In this document: piece by piece, positions 1 to 8,149 of the stretch
How the letters are laid out: each line of letters begins with the position of its first letter
Position numbering within the stretch: the first letter of the stretch is position 1
Source: CAWGGS01 sp963822095
Lineage (GTDB): Bacteria; Desulfobacterota; Desulfobulbia; Desulfobulbales; Desulfocapsaceae
NCBI GenBank assembly: GCA_963822095.1
Contig: CAWGGS010000015.1
Coordinates: 62,001 to 126,000 of the forward strand
Length of the DNA: 64,000 nucleotides
Reading direction: 5' to 3'
Made by a program: the position numbers and the translations under genes
The notes under the pieces: generated by a model
Seen by the model: only the letters and a program-made list of their open reading frames with translations
What the model was told of the DNA's origin: nothing
Databases searched by the model: none

Positions 1-57
1 GCCAAAGATAGGGAAGTAAATGCGGTAGTCATAATTGATCAAGAAAAAGGGGGATGA
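1..57 (+). CDS. 3' tail of an upstream gene (partial)
   Basis: Frame 1 is open from the first base to a TGA at 55-57 and would encode 18 residues ending in DQEKGG. The stop lies 3 nt before the ATG of the next gene, the spacing expected inside an operon, and the next gene's ribosome site (AGGGGGA) lies within this tail. Too little is present to name a family. An open frame this short could be chance. Confidence 0.4.
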   Translation, partial: AKDREVNAVVIIDQEKGG

Positions 58-60
58 GCA

Positions 61-504
61 ATGACTAAAGTCTCTGGTATCGTTGCAATGGCAGCCATTG
101 CCATTGCAATGGCTGCATGTTCCGGGGAATACACGAAGAATCTTGGTGTGCATAACGGGAAGCTTGCCGATTGTCCCAGCTCTCCAAACTGTGTTTCGAG
201 CTGGGCTACGGATTCAAGGCACAGTATTGCGCCGCTTGCCTTTACCGATCCACCCAAGGAAGCTTTCCTGCGTTTGAAGAAGGTTCTGACAGACAGAAAG
301 GACACTCAAATCGTCGAGGAAGAACCCGGATATCTCCGGGTGGTATTTTCGACAACGTTCTTCTCCGATGATGGTGAATTCCTATTGGAGAAAGACCATA
401 TCGCCGTTCGTTCCGCGTCCCGTTTGGGCTACTCTGATTTCGGTAAGAATCGCAGCAGGCTAGAAGCGATTAGTCGTTCGTTTTCTCAGCCACTGGATAC
501 GTGA
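61..504 (+). CDS. DUF1499 family lipoprotein
   Basis: A 147-residue protein of the DUF1499 family, whose function is unknown. The N terminus is a short hydrophobic signal (residues about 5-19) ending in a lipobox-like AMAAC, so Cys20 is the probable lipidated residue and the protein should be membrane anchored. The family hallmark CPSSPNCVSSWA follows near residue 38, and the rest (LRVVFSTTFFSDDGEF, then VRSASRLGYSDFGKNRSRLEAI) matches the usual conserved C-terminal segment. The ATG has an AGGGGGA ribosome site about 8 nt upstream and begins 3 nt after an open frame that enters the window. The signal-peptide DNA is internally repetitive (GCAATGGC repeated). Family assignment is firm; role is not known. 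Confidence 0.85.
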   Translation: MTKVSGIVAMAAIAIAMAACSGEYTKNLGVHNGKLADCPSSPNCVSSWATDSRHSIAPLAFTDPPKEAFLRLKKVLTDRKDTQIVEEEPGYLRVVFSTTFFSDDGEFLLEKDHIAVRSASRLGYSDFGKNRSRLEAISRSFSQPLDT

Positions 505-540
505 GGTCTTTGCGTTGATCTCGAGTCATTGACAGATCTG

Positions 541-640
541 CTTACCTCTGAAACGCAGCCTATCGGAAGGAAAGGAGTGAGCTGTTCGTATCTCGGTGTA
601 CCCTTGACGGCTGTAGGGAAGCCCCCATGGATAGGTTTAT
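541..640. repeat. R1 repeat, degenerate copy
   Basis: The stretch beginning TTACCTCTGAAACGCAGCC and continuing through GAAGCCCCCATGGATAGG matches the left and central parts of the full R1 copies at 2752-2930 and 55040-55209, with many substitutions. The right terminus is not recognisable. It runs into the 3' end of the leftward gene at 637-1119, whose last codons and stop lie in the segment equivalent to R1's GGGTTTATGG. Confidence 0.6.
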
Positions 641-1119
641 TTATGGATAAGGGAGGCCTTTTCCGGGGTTTCCGAGAAAGCGTCGACAGGGATCAGCCAA
701 AAAACATCTGGTGCATCGGCAATTGCCTGTTGCGTTTGCACCGACATCCAGTGACTGTCGTCGATGAGGGTGTAGAAGACGGAATCGATGCCGATAAACC
801 CGTCAAGAAAGTGGGTCGCGATATGCAGGACCTTGCTTGGGTAGCCCTGGTTTAACTTCAGGAGATCGCTGGTGGTTTTGACCCCGGTGTCCTCCAGATC
901 TTTGATCAGTCTTTCCAATATTTTTCTGTTTTTAGCAATGGCTTGATTGAGACATTCTTCGAAATTCTGGTGGGATCCGGCCAAGCTCGCCTCGTCGTCT
1001 ATTTCTATCCGGTCATAACGAACCAGCTCCGTACGGGCAAAATAGTTTTCCACCTGTTTTCGGCAGCTCTTATATGACTTTCCAGTAACCAGAATGAGAT
1101 GATGGGCGATTTTTTTCAT
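637..1119 (-). CDS. hypothetical protein (160 aa)
   Basis: I do not recognise the family. The product is a soluble, probably helical 160-residue protein with no signal peptide or membrane segment; residues 50-110 are rich in charged helix-forming positions (QAIAKNRKILERLIKDLEDTG). It starts MKKIAHHLILVTGK; the upstream ribosome site is weak. It converges on the DUF1499 gene. Its last residues and TAA stop fall in the degenerate R1 repeat, so the native C terminus may have been replaced when that repeat arrived. Coding status rests on length and a sensible composition only. Confidence 0.6.
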   Translation of the reverse strand: MKKIAHHLILVTGKSYKSCRKQVENYFARTELVRYDRIEIDDEASLAGSHQNFEECLNQAIAKNRKILERLIKDLEDTGVKTTSDLLKLNQGYPSKVLHIATHFLDGFIGIDSVFYTLIDDSHWMSVQTQQAIADAPDVFWLIPVDAFSETPEKASLIHK

Positions 1120-1264
1120 GATGATCAGTAAATGCGTAACATGCAGTGTTCAGTATTCCGCTTAGCGGATTCTGAATGATTCTCCAATGGAAAACTCCCA
1201 AGCTTGCGGTTCGGAGCATGGGCTGAAAGCTGCTCAGGATACACCATGCTCCGGGATTTCTGCT

Positions 1265-2461
1265 TTATTCTTTCTTTTCTTTCAAGGCCTTGCCGATCTT
1301 ATGGCCAAGCTCGACACAGTGGAAAAGATCACCTTCCTCAGGGACATATTTGACCCTGAACCCTTCATCGATAATATCCAGCTTCATCTCACCCATGGCC
1401 TCGTTCAAAAGCTTGATCGATTCACCGGACCAGCCGTAGGAGCCGAAGGCAGCACCAATTTTATTGGTCGGCCTGAGTCCCCGCATGTACATCAGAAAAC
1501 CGGCCATCCTCGGTAGCAGACCGTTATTCAAGGTCGGCGAACCCAGGATAAGAGCGCTGGCGTTAAGGACCTCGCGCATGACATCGCTGCGATGGTTATA
1601 ACGAAGATTCAAAAGCTTATAGGATATGCCTTCATCCTGAAGTCCGGTGCCGATGGCCTTGGCCATGAGCTCTGTCGAATGCCACATAGTATCATAAATG
1701 ATTAGCGCGTTTCCGTCACCCTGATTATGGCACCATTTGGCATAAGAGGTGATTGCCTTTGACGGGTCGGTGCGCCATATGACGCCATGGTCCGGGGCTA
1801 TCATGTCGATGGGAAGCGCCATCTCTTCGACCTTGGCCAGCAGCCTTTTGACGTTTGGTGAGTAGAGGGTCAGAATATTTGCATAGTATTTAGTCAGTTC
1901 CTCAAGGAGGATTGCCTGATCGACCTCGTCGTCAAAACGTTCACTGGTGGCAAGGTGCTGGCCGAAGGCGTCACTGGAGAAGAGCAGCTTGTCTTCCTTT
2001 ACATAGGTAAACATTGAATCAGGCCAGTGGAGCATCCGTGTTTCCAGAAAGGAGAGGTTGCGTTTTCCAAGGCTGATCTCTTCGCCTGATTTCACGACAT
2101 GGTAGGGCCAATCCGTATGGTGAAAGTGCTGAAGGAGGGCCTGATGACCCATTTTGGAGCAGATAACCTTTTCCGGTTTGATCAGTTTAACCATTTCGGG
2201 AAGGGTGCCGGAATGGTCCATTTCCACATGGTTGACCACGATATAGTCGATTTTTTCAGGATCGATGATTTCCCTGATTCTGGCCAGGAAATCATCCTTA
2301 TGTGAGCGCTTTACGGTGTCGACCAGAGTCACCTTTTCATCGATGATTAAAAAGGCATTATAGGTTGTCCCCCGGTTTGTCGAATAGCCGTGAAAGTCGC
2401 GGATGTCCCAGTCAATGGCACCCACCCAATAGATATTGTCTTTTACAGTGATAGGGTTCAA
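1265..2461 (-). CDS. flavodiiron protein (rubredoxin:oxygen oxidoreductase type)
   Basis: A-type flavoprotein of 398 residues. It should reduce O2 to water (or NO to N2O) in the cytoplasm with electrons from rubredoxin or a similar donor, a protective role in anaerobes. The N-terminal metallo-beta-lactamase-like domain carries the diiron ligands: H78, E80, D82 and H83 in HVEMDH, then later His and Asp residues in HWPDSMF, SSDAFGQH and APDHGVIW. A flavodoxin domain with an FMN-binding loop (YDTMWHSTELMA) follows from about residue 255. I place the start at TTG 2461, because a GGAGGA site sits 7 nt upstream and the product then begins MNPITVKDNIYWVGAIDW, as in homologues; an in-frame TTG at 2476 overlaps that ribosome site. 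No rubredoxin gene is next to it, but a ferredoxin is divergent across 600 bp. Confidence 0.93.
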   Translation of the reverse strand: MNPITVKDNIYWVGAIDWDIRDFHGYSTNRGTTYNAFLIIDEKVTLVDTVKRSHKDDFLARIREIIDPEKIDYIVVNHVEMDHSGTLPEMVKLIKPEKVICSKMGHQALLQHFHHTDWPYHVVKSGEEISLGKRNLSFLETRMLHWPDSMFTYVKEDKLLFSSDAFGQHLATSERFDDEVDQAILLEELTKYYANILTLYSPNVKRLLAKVEEMALPIDMIAPDHGVIWRTDPSKAITSYAKWCHNQGDGNALIIYDTMWHSTELMAKAIGTGLQDEGISYKLLNLRYNHRSDVMREVLNASALILGSPTLNNGLLPRMAGFLMYMRGLRPTNKIGAAFGSYGWSGESIKLLNEAMGEMKLDIIDEGFRVKYVPEEGDLFHCVELGHKIGKALKEKKE

Positions 2462-2680
2462 TGATAAATCCTCCAAAATTTAAATAAGGTTTCTTAGTAT
2501 CGGTTAATGCGCGGTGTATAAATTGGTCGCACCAATTTGTGATTTGTACCAGGAAGGGTAAAACATCCAGCTTGAATTGTACCTGTATTCTTCATTTCGG
2601 CAACGTTTTCTTTATCTGAAAGTCTCCCAAAAGCAATGACCTTGCCGTGTCGGAGTGATGGGGTTTAATGGTTCGTTGCA

Positions 2681-2702
2681 GCTGGTCCAGCCATGCAGGT
2701 TT
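2681..2702 (+). repeat. R3 repeat, copy 1
   Basis: GCTGGTCCAGCCATGCAGG followed by TTT matches the reverse complement of 19705-19733 at about 20 of 21 positions, and also the copy at 20556-20586. It lies about 50 bp from the left end of the R1 element in the divergent flavodiiron/ferredoxin intergenic region. Function unknown. Confidence 0.6.
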
Positions 2703-2751
2703 TCTCGACGATCCAGCGTCAAATGCTGGTAATGATTATTATAAAAAAGTC

Positions 2752-2930
2752 TGATTACCACTGAAACTCAGCCTATCGAGAAGGAAGAGTGAGAGGTGTC
2801 CGTTTTTCGGGTCTCTGCAGCCTGGATGGCTGCAGCGAAGCCCCCAGGGATGGGTTCATGGCGTCCCGAGAAACGGACAGCTTTCACTCCGGACCAGCAA
2901 CTGGACATTAGTGGTAATCAAATAAAAAAA
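2752..2930. repeat. R1 repeat, full copy A (179 bp)
   Basis: A MITE-like or REP-like element bounded by a perfect 11-bp terminal inverted repeat, TGATTACCACT at 2752-2762 and AGTGGTAATCA at 2920-2930. Inside are a long hairpin (GTCCGTTTTTCGGG with CCCGAGAAACGGAC, one mismatch) and a smaller one (CTGCAGCC/GGCTGCAG). Copy B at 55040-55209 is closely related. The element fills most of the 608-bp divergent region between the flavodiiron gene and the ferredoxin gene; apart from it and an R3 copy I see no gene there. No transposase is encoded, so movement would need help in trans. Confidence 0.85.
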
Positions 2931-3069
2931 TGAATATTATTGATTAAGCATGATTTTGTCAACGGATGGTAGACGAATAGGGCAGGAGGGCGGGACGATT
3001 CGATTTCGAGTATCCCGTTGTATTCAGAAACCTCAACATATCCCGAACAGGAAGAAATGGGAAGATCGT

Positions 3070-3294
3070 ATGATTAATAAGAAAATCGGAATACAACAAA
3101 CAAAAAGATACCCTGTCGTAGATCCTGGATATTGCAACCTTTGCCAGGGATGTGTCGAAGTTGCATCGAAGGTCTTCCGCTTCAACTTTGAAACGGGCCT
3201 GATCGAGGTGGTTGACATGTCCCGGTATCCTGAAGATCTGGTCGATGAGGCCATAAAGAATTGCCCAGAAGATTGCATTACCTGGGAAAAATGA
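3070..3294 (+). CDS. small [4Fe-4S] ferredoxin
   Basis: A 74-residue ferredoxin of the single-cluster type. C22, C25 and C28 form CNLCQGC and the fourth ligand is C65 in NCPEDC; C69 could be half of a disulfide. It is a likely cytoplasmic one-electron carrier. The start at 3070 (MINKKIG) is chosen because a GGGAAGA stretch precedes it and because the 40 extra residues of the longer frame from 2950 are arginine-rich and unlike a ferredoxin. It lies divergent to the flavodiiron gene, with the R1 repeat between them; a redox partnership is possible but not shown. Confidence 0.85.
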   Translation: MINKKIGIQQTKRYPVVDPGYCNLCQGCVEVASKVFRFNFETGLIEVVDMSRYPEDLVDEAIKNCPEDCITWEK

Positions 3295-3535
3295 TAACCG
3301 TGTAAAATCCCCTGAAGGCTACAGGGCAACATAATAAAAATCGAGGAACAGGATTGAACCGTCGGCGGGTAAACTTTTCAGGAGCCGACCAGAAGGAAAA
3401 AACCTCTTCGTTTTTTTTCAAATCACGCCCTGGAACCGAGATGAGGAAATTTTCTGCAGAACCTAGAGGAAATTGGGATGTAAAAATAAGGCATTCCTGC
3501 TAATCTTATATCCTTGGCTTAGCCTTTCCAAGAGA

Positions 3536-3565
3536 GGATCAGTAGCTGAACATTAATAGTAATCA
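3536..3565. repeat. R1 repeat, right-end remnant
   Basis: GGATCAGTAGCTGAACATTA and the following ATAGTAATCA resemble the right end of R1 copy B (GGATCAGTAGCTGAATATGA, then GTGGTAATCA). Only this end is recognisable. It is the one notable item in the 320-bp gap between the ferredoxin and uvrB. Confidence 0.55.
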
Positions 3566-3615
3566 AACTTCATAATGCCTTATACGCGGTGAATAGATAA
3601 TTTCCTCCCTATCCT

Positions 3616-5634
3616 ATGACCAACCAGCCATTCCAGCTCATTGCCCCGTTTTCACCCTCGGGTGATCAACCCGAAGCCATCGATACATTGGTGCATGGGC
3701 TCGAACGGGGCGAAAAAAGTCAGGTTCTCCTGGGTGTTACCGGTTCCGGTAAGACCTTCACCATGGCCGAGATCATATCCCGAGTTCAGCGTCCGGCGTT
3801 GGTGATCGCTCCGAACAAGACTCTGGCTGCCCAGTTGTTTGCCGAGTTCAAAGAGCTTTTTCCCCATAATGCCGTTGAATACTTCGTCTCCTATTATGAT
3901 TATTATCAGCCGGAGGCCTATATTCCCCAATCCGATACCTACATCGAGAAGGATTCGTCGATCAATGACGCCATCGACAAGATGCGCCATTCGGCCACCC
4001 GGTCGCTCTTGACCCGAAACGATGTCCTGATCGTTGCCTCCGTCTCCTGCATCTATGGTCTGGGCTCGCCCGATGAGTATAAGAACATGCACCTGTTCCT
4101 GAGTACCGGCATCGATTATCCGCCGGAGAATGTGCAGCGGCGTCTGGTCTTTATGCTCTATGAACGAAACGACATTTCCTTCCATCGCGGCACCTTCAGG
4201 GTGAGGGGTGATGTGATTGACATCTTCCCGGTCCATGAGGAGGAAAGGGCAATCAGGATTGAATTTTTCGGTGACACCATAGAGTCCATACTGGTCATTG
4301 ACCCGTTGCGCGGCAAGACAATTGAACGTCTTAACGATTACACAGTCTTTCCCGGAAGCCATTTCGTCACCTCCAAGGAGCGGCTGCAAACCGCCATGGA
4401 GACCATAAAGGCCGAACTCAAAGACAGGCTTGAGACCTTCCACAGGGAAAACCGGCTGGTCGAGGCCCAACGGCTGGAGCAGCGGACCATGTTCGACCTG
4501 GAGATGATCCAGGAACTCGGATACTGCACCGGTATCGAGAACTACAGCCGACACCTGACCGGTAAACCGGCCGGGGCACCGCCGCCGAACCTGCTTGATT
4601 ATTTTCCTGAAGACTATGTGCTCTTTATCGATGAATCACACATCGGAGTACCGCAGCTCAACGGCATGTATAACGGAGACAGGTCGCGAAAGCAGACGCT
4701 TGTTGATTTCGGCTTCCGGCTGCCGTCGGCTCTGGATAACCGACCGTTAAGATTTGAAGAATTCAGCAGCCGGATCAACCAGGTCGTCTATGTCTCTGCC
4801 ACCCCCGGTCCCTATGAACTCGAGCAGGCCCAGGGGCGGATCGTCGATCAGATAATACGACCGACAGGGCTCATGGATCCCCGCATCGAGGTACGTCCGG
4901 CGGTCAGCCAGGTCGATGATCTCCTGGACGAGATCCGCATCCGGGCTGCTAAAAATGAGGCGGTTCTGGTCACGACACTTACCAAACGTATGGCCGAAGA
5001 CCTGACCGAATATTATGAGAAACTTGATGTCAAGGTACGGTATCTGCACTCCGACATTAAAACCCTGGAACGAGTGGAGCTTATCCGCGATCTTCGAAAC
5101 GGCGATTATCAGGTCCTGGTCGGCATTAACCTTTTGCGTGAGGGACTTGATCTTCCGGAGGTTTCATTGGTGGCAATCCTCGATGCCGACAAGGAGGGCT
5201 TCCTGCGTTCTGAGAGGTCGCTGATCCAGACCTGCGGGCGGGCGGCCAGAAACGCGGAAGGGATAGTCATAATGTATGCCGATGAGATCACAAGATCGAT
5301 GCAGCGCACCATCGATGAGACCGAGCGCCGGAGGGTGATCCAGGCTGCTTATAATACGGAACACGGCATTACTCCGCAGACCATCCATTCCGAGATCAAG
5401 GATTCTCTCCACCAGCATCTGAGAAAATCAGGCTATCTGGTCGATGAAAGTGCCGATCTTCCGCTGGCCGCAGAGACCGAGGCCTTTTATGGTTCGATTA
5501 AAGAGCTGGAAAAAGAGATTAAACGACTCGAGCAGGAAATGCACAGGGCAGCAAAGGAGCTGGCCTTCGAAGAAGCAGCGCTTCTGCGCGACAGAATTAA
5601 GAATTTACGGATGTTGGAGATTGAAATCGGATGA
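3616..5634 (+). CDS. uvrB: UvrABC system protein B
   Basis: Damage-verification helicase of nucleotide excision repair. UvrA loads it on lesions and UvrC then incises. At 672 residues it has normal family length. Visible are Walker A (GVTGSGKT, residues 40-47), the Tyr-rich beta-hairpin (YYDYYQPEAYIP, near residue 93), the DESH box (FIDESHIGVPQ), helicase motif VI (QTCGRAARN) and a C-terminal UVR domain (about 635-670) for UvrC contact. No Shine-Dalgarno sequence is visible before the ATG. The stop overlaps the next start by 4 nt (ATGA), so the next gene is probably translationally coupled. Confidence 0.98.
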   Translation: MTNQPFQLIAPFSPSGDQPEAIDTLVHGLERGEKSQVLLGVTGSGKTFTMAEIISRVQRPALVIAPNKTLAAQLFAEFKELFPHNAVEYFVSYYDYYQPEAYIPQSDTYIEKDSSINDAIDKMRHSATRSLLTRNDVLIVASVSCIYGLGSPDEYKNMHLFLSTGIDYPPENVQRRLVFMLYERNDISFHRGTFRVRGDVIDIFPVHEEERAIRIEFFGDTIESILVIDPLRGKTIERLNDYTVFPGSHFVTSKERLQTAMETIKAELKDRLETFHRENRLVEAQRLEQRTMFDLEMIQELGYCTGIENYSRHLTGKPAGAPPPNLLDYFPEDYVLFIDESHIGVPQLNGMYNGDRSRKQTLVDFGFRLPSALDNRPLRFEEFSSRINQVVYVSATPGPYELEQAQGRIVDQIIRPTGLMDPRIEVRPAVSQVDDLLDEIRIRAAKNEAVLVTTLTKRMAEDLTEYYEKLDVKVRYLHSDIKTLERVELIRDLRNGDYQVLVGINLLREGLDLPEVSLVAILDADKEGFLRSERSLIQTCGRAARNAEGIVIMYADEITRSMQRTIDETERRRVIQAAYNTEHGITPQTIHSEIKDSLHQHLRKSGYLVDESADLPLAAETEAFYGSIKELEKEIKRLEQEMHRAAKELAFEEAALLRDRIKNLRMLEIEIG

Positions 5635-6305
5635 AAGAAGGGAGCCTGCTCCATAAAATATCCCTGGTTGTTTTGCCACGGCTTGGTTCCTGGTTGATCA
5701 AAGCCTGGTTTTCAACATGTCGTATCACCGAACATGATGTTGAAAATCGAAGACAGTGCCGGGAACATGAAAACCCGGTCATCGCCACCTTCTGGCATTT
5801 CGCCATTCTCTATAATTTCTATCATATGCGCAAGGAATCAGGAGTGGCGATGGTGAGTGCCAGCAAAGATGGAGAATACATCTCCCGGCTGGCTTCCTAT
5901 TTCGGTTATGTGTCGGTACGCGGGTCCAGAAACAAGAGGGGAACCCAGGCAATAAAGGAGTTGGTCAAATACCTGAAGGAGGGAAGACATGCGGCCCTTG
6001 TTGCCGACGGCTCACAGGGACCGGCCCTGAAGGTCCAACCTGGCTCAATATTTTTAGCCTCAAGAAGCGGATCACCGATTCTGCCGATAACCTGGTCGGT
6101 ATCCAGATACTGGACCATTCCGTCATGGGATCGACTGGTGATCCCCAAACCCTTTTCTCGGGTCGAGTTTTTTTATGGACAGCCGGTGTTTGTCCCGCGT
6201 GAGATAAAGGCGGATGGCATAGAGGAATATCGCAGGAAGCTTGAGCTTAACCTTGAAGAAATTTATAAAAAATCCTGGGGGCATTTTGGAAAAGAGCAAC
6301 ATTGA
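5631..6305 (+). CDS. DUF374 lysophospholipid acyltransferase-like protein
   Basis: A 224-residue LPLAT-superfamily protein of the DUF374 group, often linked to lipid A or phospholipid acylation. The block I support is FWHFAILYNF (the HxxxxN/D catalytic position), then SASKDGEYISRLASYFGY, RGSRNKRGTQAIKELV and ADGSQGPALKVQPGSIFLA; DGSQGP corresponds to the family DGPxGP. An N-terminal amphipathic or membrane-associated helix (residues 8-28) fits an inner-membrane peripheral enzyme. It overlaps uvrB by 4 nt. Confidence 0.85.
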   Translation: MKEGSLLHKISLVVLPRLGSWLIKAWFSTCRITEHDVENRRQCREHENPVIATFWHFAILYNFYHMRKESGVAMVSASKDGEYISRLASYFGYVSVRGSRNKRGTQAIKELVKYLKEGRHAALVADGSQGPALKVQPGSIFLASRSGSPILPITWSVSRYWTIPSWDRLVIPKPFSRVEFFYGQPVFVPREIKADGIEEYRRKLELNLEEIYKKSWGHFGKEQH

Positions 6306-6372
6306 TGCTTTCGTAAAAAGTCATTGAAGTTGCCGAGATAGACTCGAACATGCTCAGCTAACAAACTGATTA

Positions 6373-7779
6373 ATGATGATACAGACAAAAGGACTTGTAA
6401 TTGCCGGGATGTCCGGTGGTTCCGGTAAAAGCGTGGTAACGGTGGGCCTGATTTCCGCCTTGACCGAAGCGGGAAGGACGGTCGTCCCTTTCAAGAAAGG
6501 GCCGGATTATATTGATGCCGGATGGATGAAGCTTGCAGCAGGCAGGCGCTGCTACAATCTTGACCCATACCTGATGCAAGAAGATGCCGTATGCCGATCG
6601 TTCATGCGTCGGTCACAGGGGATGGATCTGGCGGTGGTCGAAGGAAACCGCGGCCTTTACGACGGAGTCAATGCCCAGGGGGGCTACTCGACGGCGGAGC
6701 TTTCCATTCTGCTGAAACTTCCCATCCTGCTGGTCGTCAACTGCACCAAGACTACCCGAACGGTGGCGGCGATGGTACTTGGGTGCATGAAGCTCGATCC
6801 TCGAATCGAGATCCGAGGGGTGATTTTGAATCAGATCGCTACCGAACGGCAACGAAAGATAATCACCCAGGCCGTGGAGCAGGATACCGGAATCTCGGTC
6901 CTGGGGGCCTTTCCCAGGTTACATAAGGATATTTTTCCCATGCGTCATCTGGGGATGATTCCCCATCAGGAGTATTCTGGAACCAACCAGGCGCTGTCAC
7001 TTCTCGCCCAGACCGTAGCGGAAAGTTGTGATCTGGAACGAATAGTGGGGATTGCCGAACCCCTCCATTTCACTGCTGAGAGCAGGAGCGAAGCTTCCCA
7101 ATATCAACCCGCGGAAAGGAACGTCCGTATAGGTGTCCTGCAGGATGCCGCCTTTCAGTTTTACTATTCGGAAAACCTTGAGGCCCTGGAAAGACAGGGA
7201 GCCCACATCGTATCTATTAACGCCTTGGAGGATGAGGCACTGCCTGATCTTGACGGGCTCTATATCGGTGGAGGTTTTCCAGAGACATCGGCTCGCCGAC
7301 TTGCCGACAATGAAAGTTTTCGTCGTTCGATCAAGAAGGCTGCCGAAGAAGGTTTGCCGATCTATGCCGAATGCGGCGGGCTTATTTATCTTGGCTCGTC
7401 GATTATAGTCGAAGGGAGTGAATACCCGTTGGCTGGGGTTTTTCCCATCCGTTTCGGGATGTCGGATAGACCGCAGGCCCACGGATATTCGATATTCACC
7501 GTTGACGGACCCAATCCGTTTTACCCCCCGGGGTTGGAAATCAGAGGCCATGAATTTCGCTATTCAACGATATTGGAGTGGCAGGGCCGACCTGAAGATC
7601 TGACCCTGCAGATGAAGAGAGGGAAGGGCTTTTCCGGAGGACGCGATGGGCTTGTGAAAAACAATGTCCTTGCCCTCTATACCCATGTACATGCGGAAGG
7701 GACTCCCGAGTGGGCGTCAGGTCTGTTGACGAGATGCCGGATGTATCAGGGCAAGGGAAAAAGGACATCCGGCACTTGA
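6373..7779 (+). CDS. cbiA: cobyrinate a,c-diamide synthase
   Basis: ATP-dependent amidotransferase of corrinoid synthesis that amidates carboxylates a and c of cobyrinate with glutamine (CobB/CbiA family). Its 468 residues show the N-terminal P-loop (GMSGGSGKS, residues 12-20), FKKGPDYIDAGW, and a C-terminal class I glutamine amidotransferase domain with LYIGGGFPE and the nucleophile Cys in YAECGGLIYLG. The start is one of two adjacent ATGs (6373 or 6376) with no strong ribosome site. No other cobalamin genes are adjacent, so it is a scattered pathway gene here. In an anaerobe it would serve the early-cobalt pathway. Confidence 0.93.
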   Translation: MMIQTKGLVIAGMSGGSGKSVVTVGLISALTEAGRTVVPFKKGPDYIDAGWMKLAAGRRCYNLDPYLMQEDAVCRSFMRRSQGMDLAVVEGNRGLYDGVNAQGGYSTAELSILLKLPILLVVNCTKTTRTVAAMVLGCMKLDPRIEIRGVILNQIATERQRKIITQAVEQDTGISVLGAFPRLHKDIFPMRHLGMIPHQEYSGTNQALSLLAQTVAESCDLERIVGIAEPLHFTAESRSEASQYQPAERNVRIGVLQDAAFQFYYSENLEALERQGAHIVSINALEDEALPDLDGLYIGGGFPETSARRLADNESFRRSIKKAAEEGLPIYAECGGLIYLGSSIIVEGSEYPLAGVFPIRFGMSDRPQAHGYSIFTVDGPNPFYPPGLEIRGHEFRYSTILEWQGRPEDLTLQMKRGKGFSGGRDGLVKNNVLALYTHVHAEGTPEWASGLLTRCRMYQGKGKRTSGT

Positions 7780-7795
7780 TTTGTTCGAGGGATCT

Positions 7796-8140
7796 CTATT
7801 GTGGAGGATCCCCGAGGACCTTGGTATAGATCATTTTCTGCTGGGCCTTGTCGGGAACAGGATCGACCCAATGGATAAACGACTCGGTTACCCGCATAAA
7901 ATCTCCCTGGTCGTCCTTGCACTTTTCGCAAATGGATTCGGCCAGATCTCTGTACATGATTACCTTGGAAGCCGGCTCGCCGTCCGATGCCACGGCGGCC
8001 ATTTTCCTGCAGCCGCAATCAAGGCGAACCACGACGACACCTATCCCGTCTGGGCTGCCTTCGAGGATGCCCTCGATCATTGCCAATTCACGTTTTTCTG
8101 CCTGTAATTCCTTTTTTTTCGGTTTTGTATTTTTTGCCAT
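7796..8140 (-). CDS. hypothetical protein (114 aa), second gene of a pair
   Basis: Unrecognised 114-residue soluble protein. The N terminus is Lys-rich (MAKNTKPKKKELQAEKRE). A mid-protein CGC (RLDCGCRKMAA) and a later CEKC could make a small metal site. It begins 9 nt downstream of the Yip1-domain gene stop with AGAAGAG upstream, so the two are probably co-transcribed. It converges on the cobyrinate amidase gene with a 16-bp gap. Function unknown. Confidence 0.7.
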   Translation of the reverse strand: MAKNTKPKKKELQAEKRELAMIEGILEGSPDGIGVVVVRLDCGCRKMAAVASDGEPASKVIMYRDLAESICEKCKDDQGDFMRVTESFIHWVDPVPDKAQQKMIYTKVLGDPPQ

Positions 8141-8149
8141 TTTTCTCTT

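Noticed and set aside
3652..4554. 300-codon antisense frame opposite uvrB
   Set aside because: Overlaps the conserved helicase core of uvrB and has low-complexity Ile-rich stretches from reversed codons.
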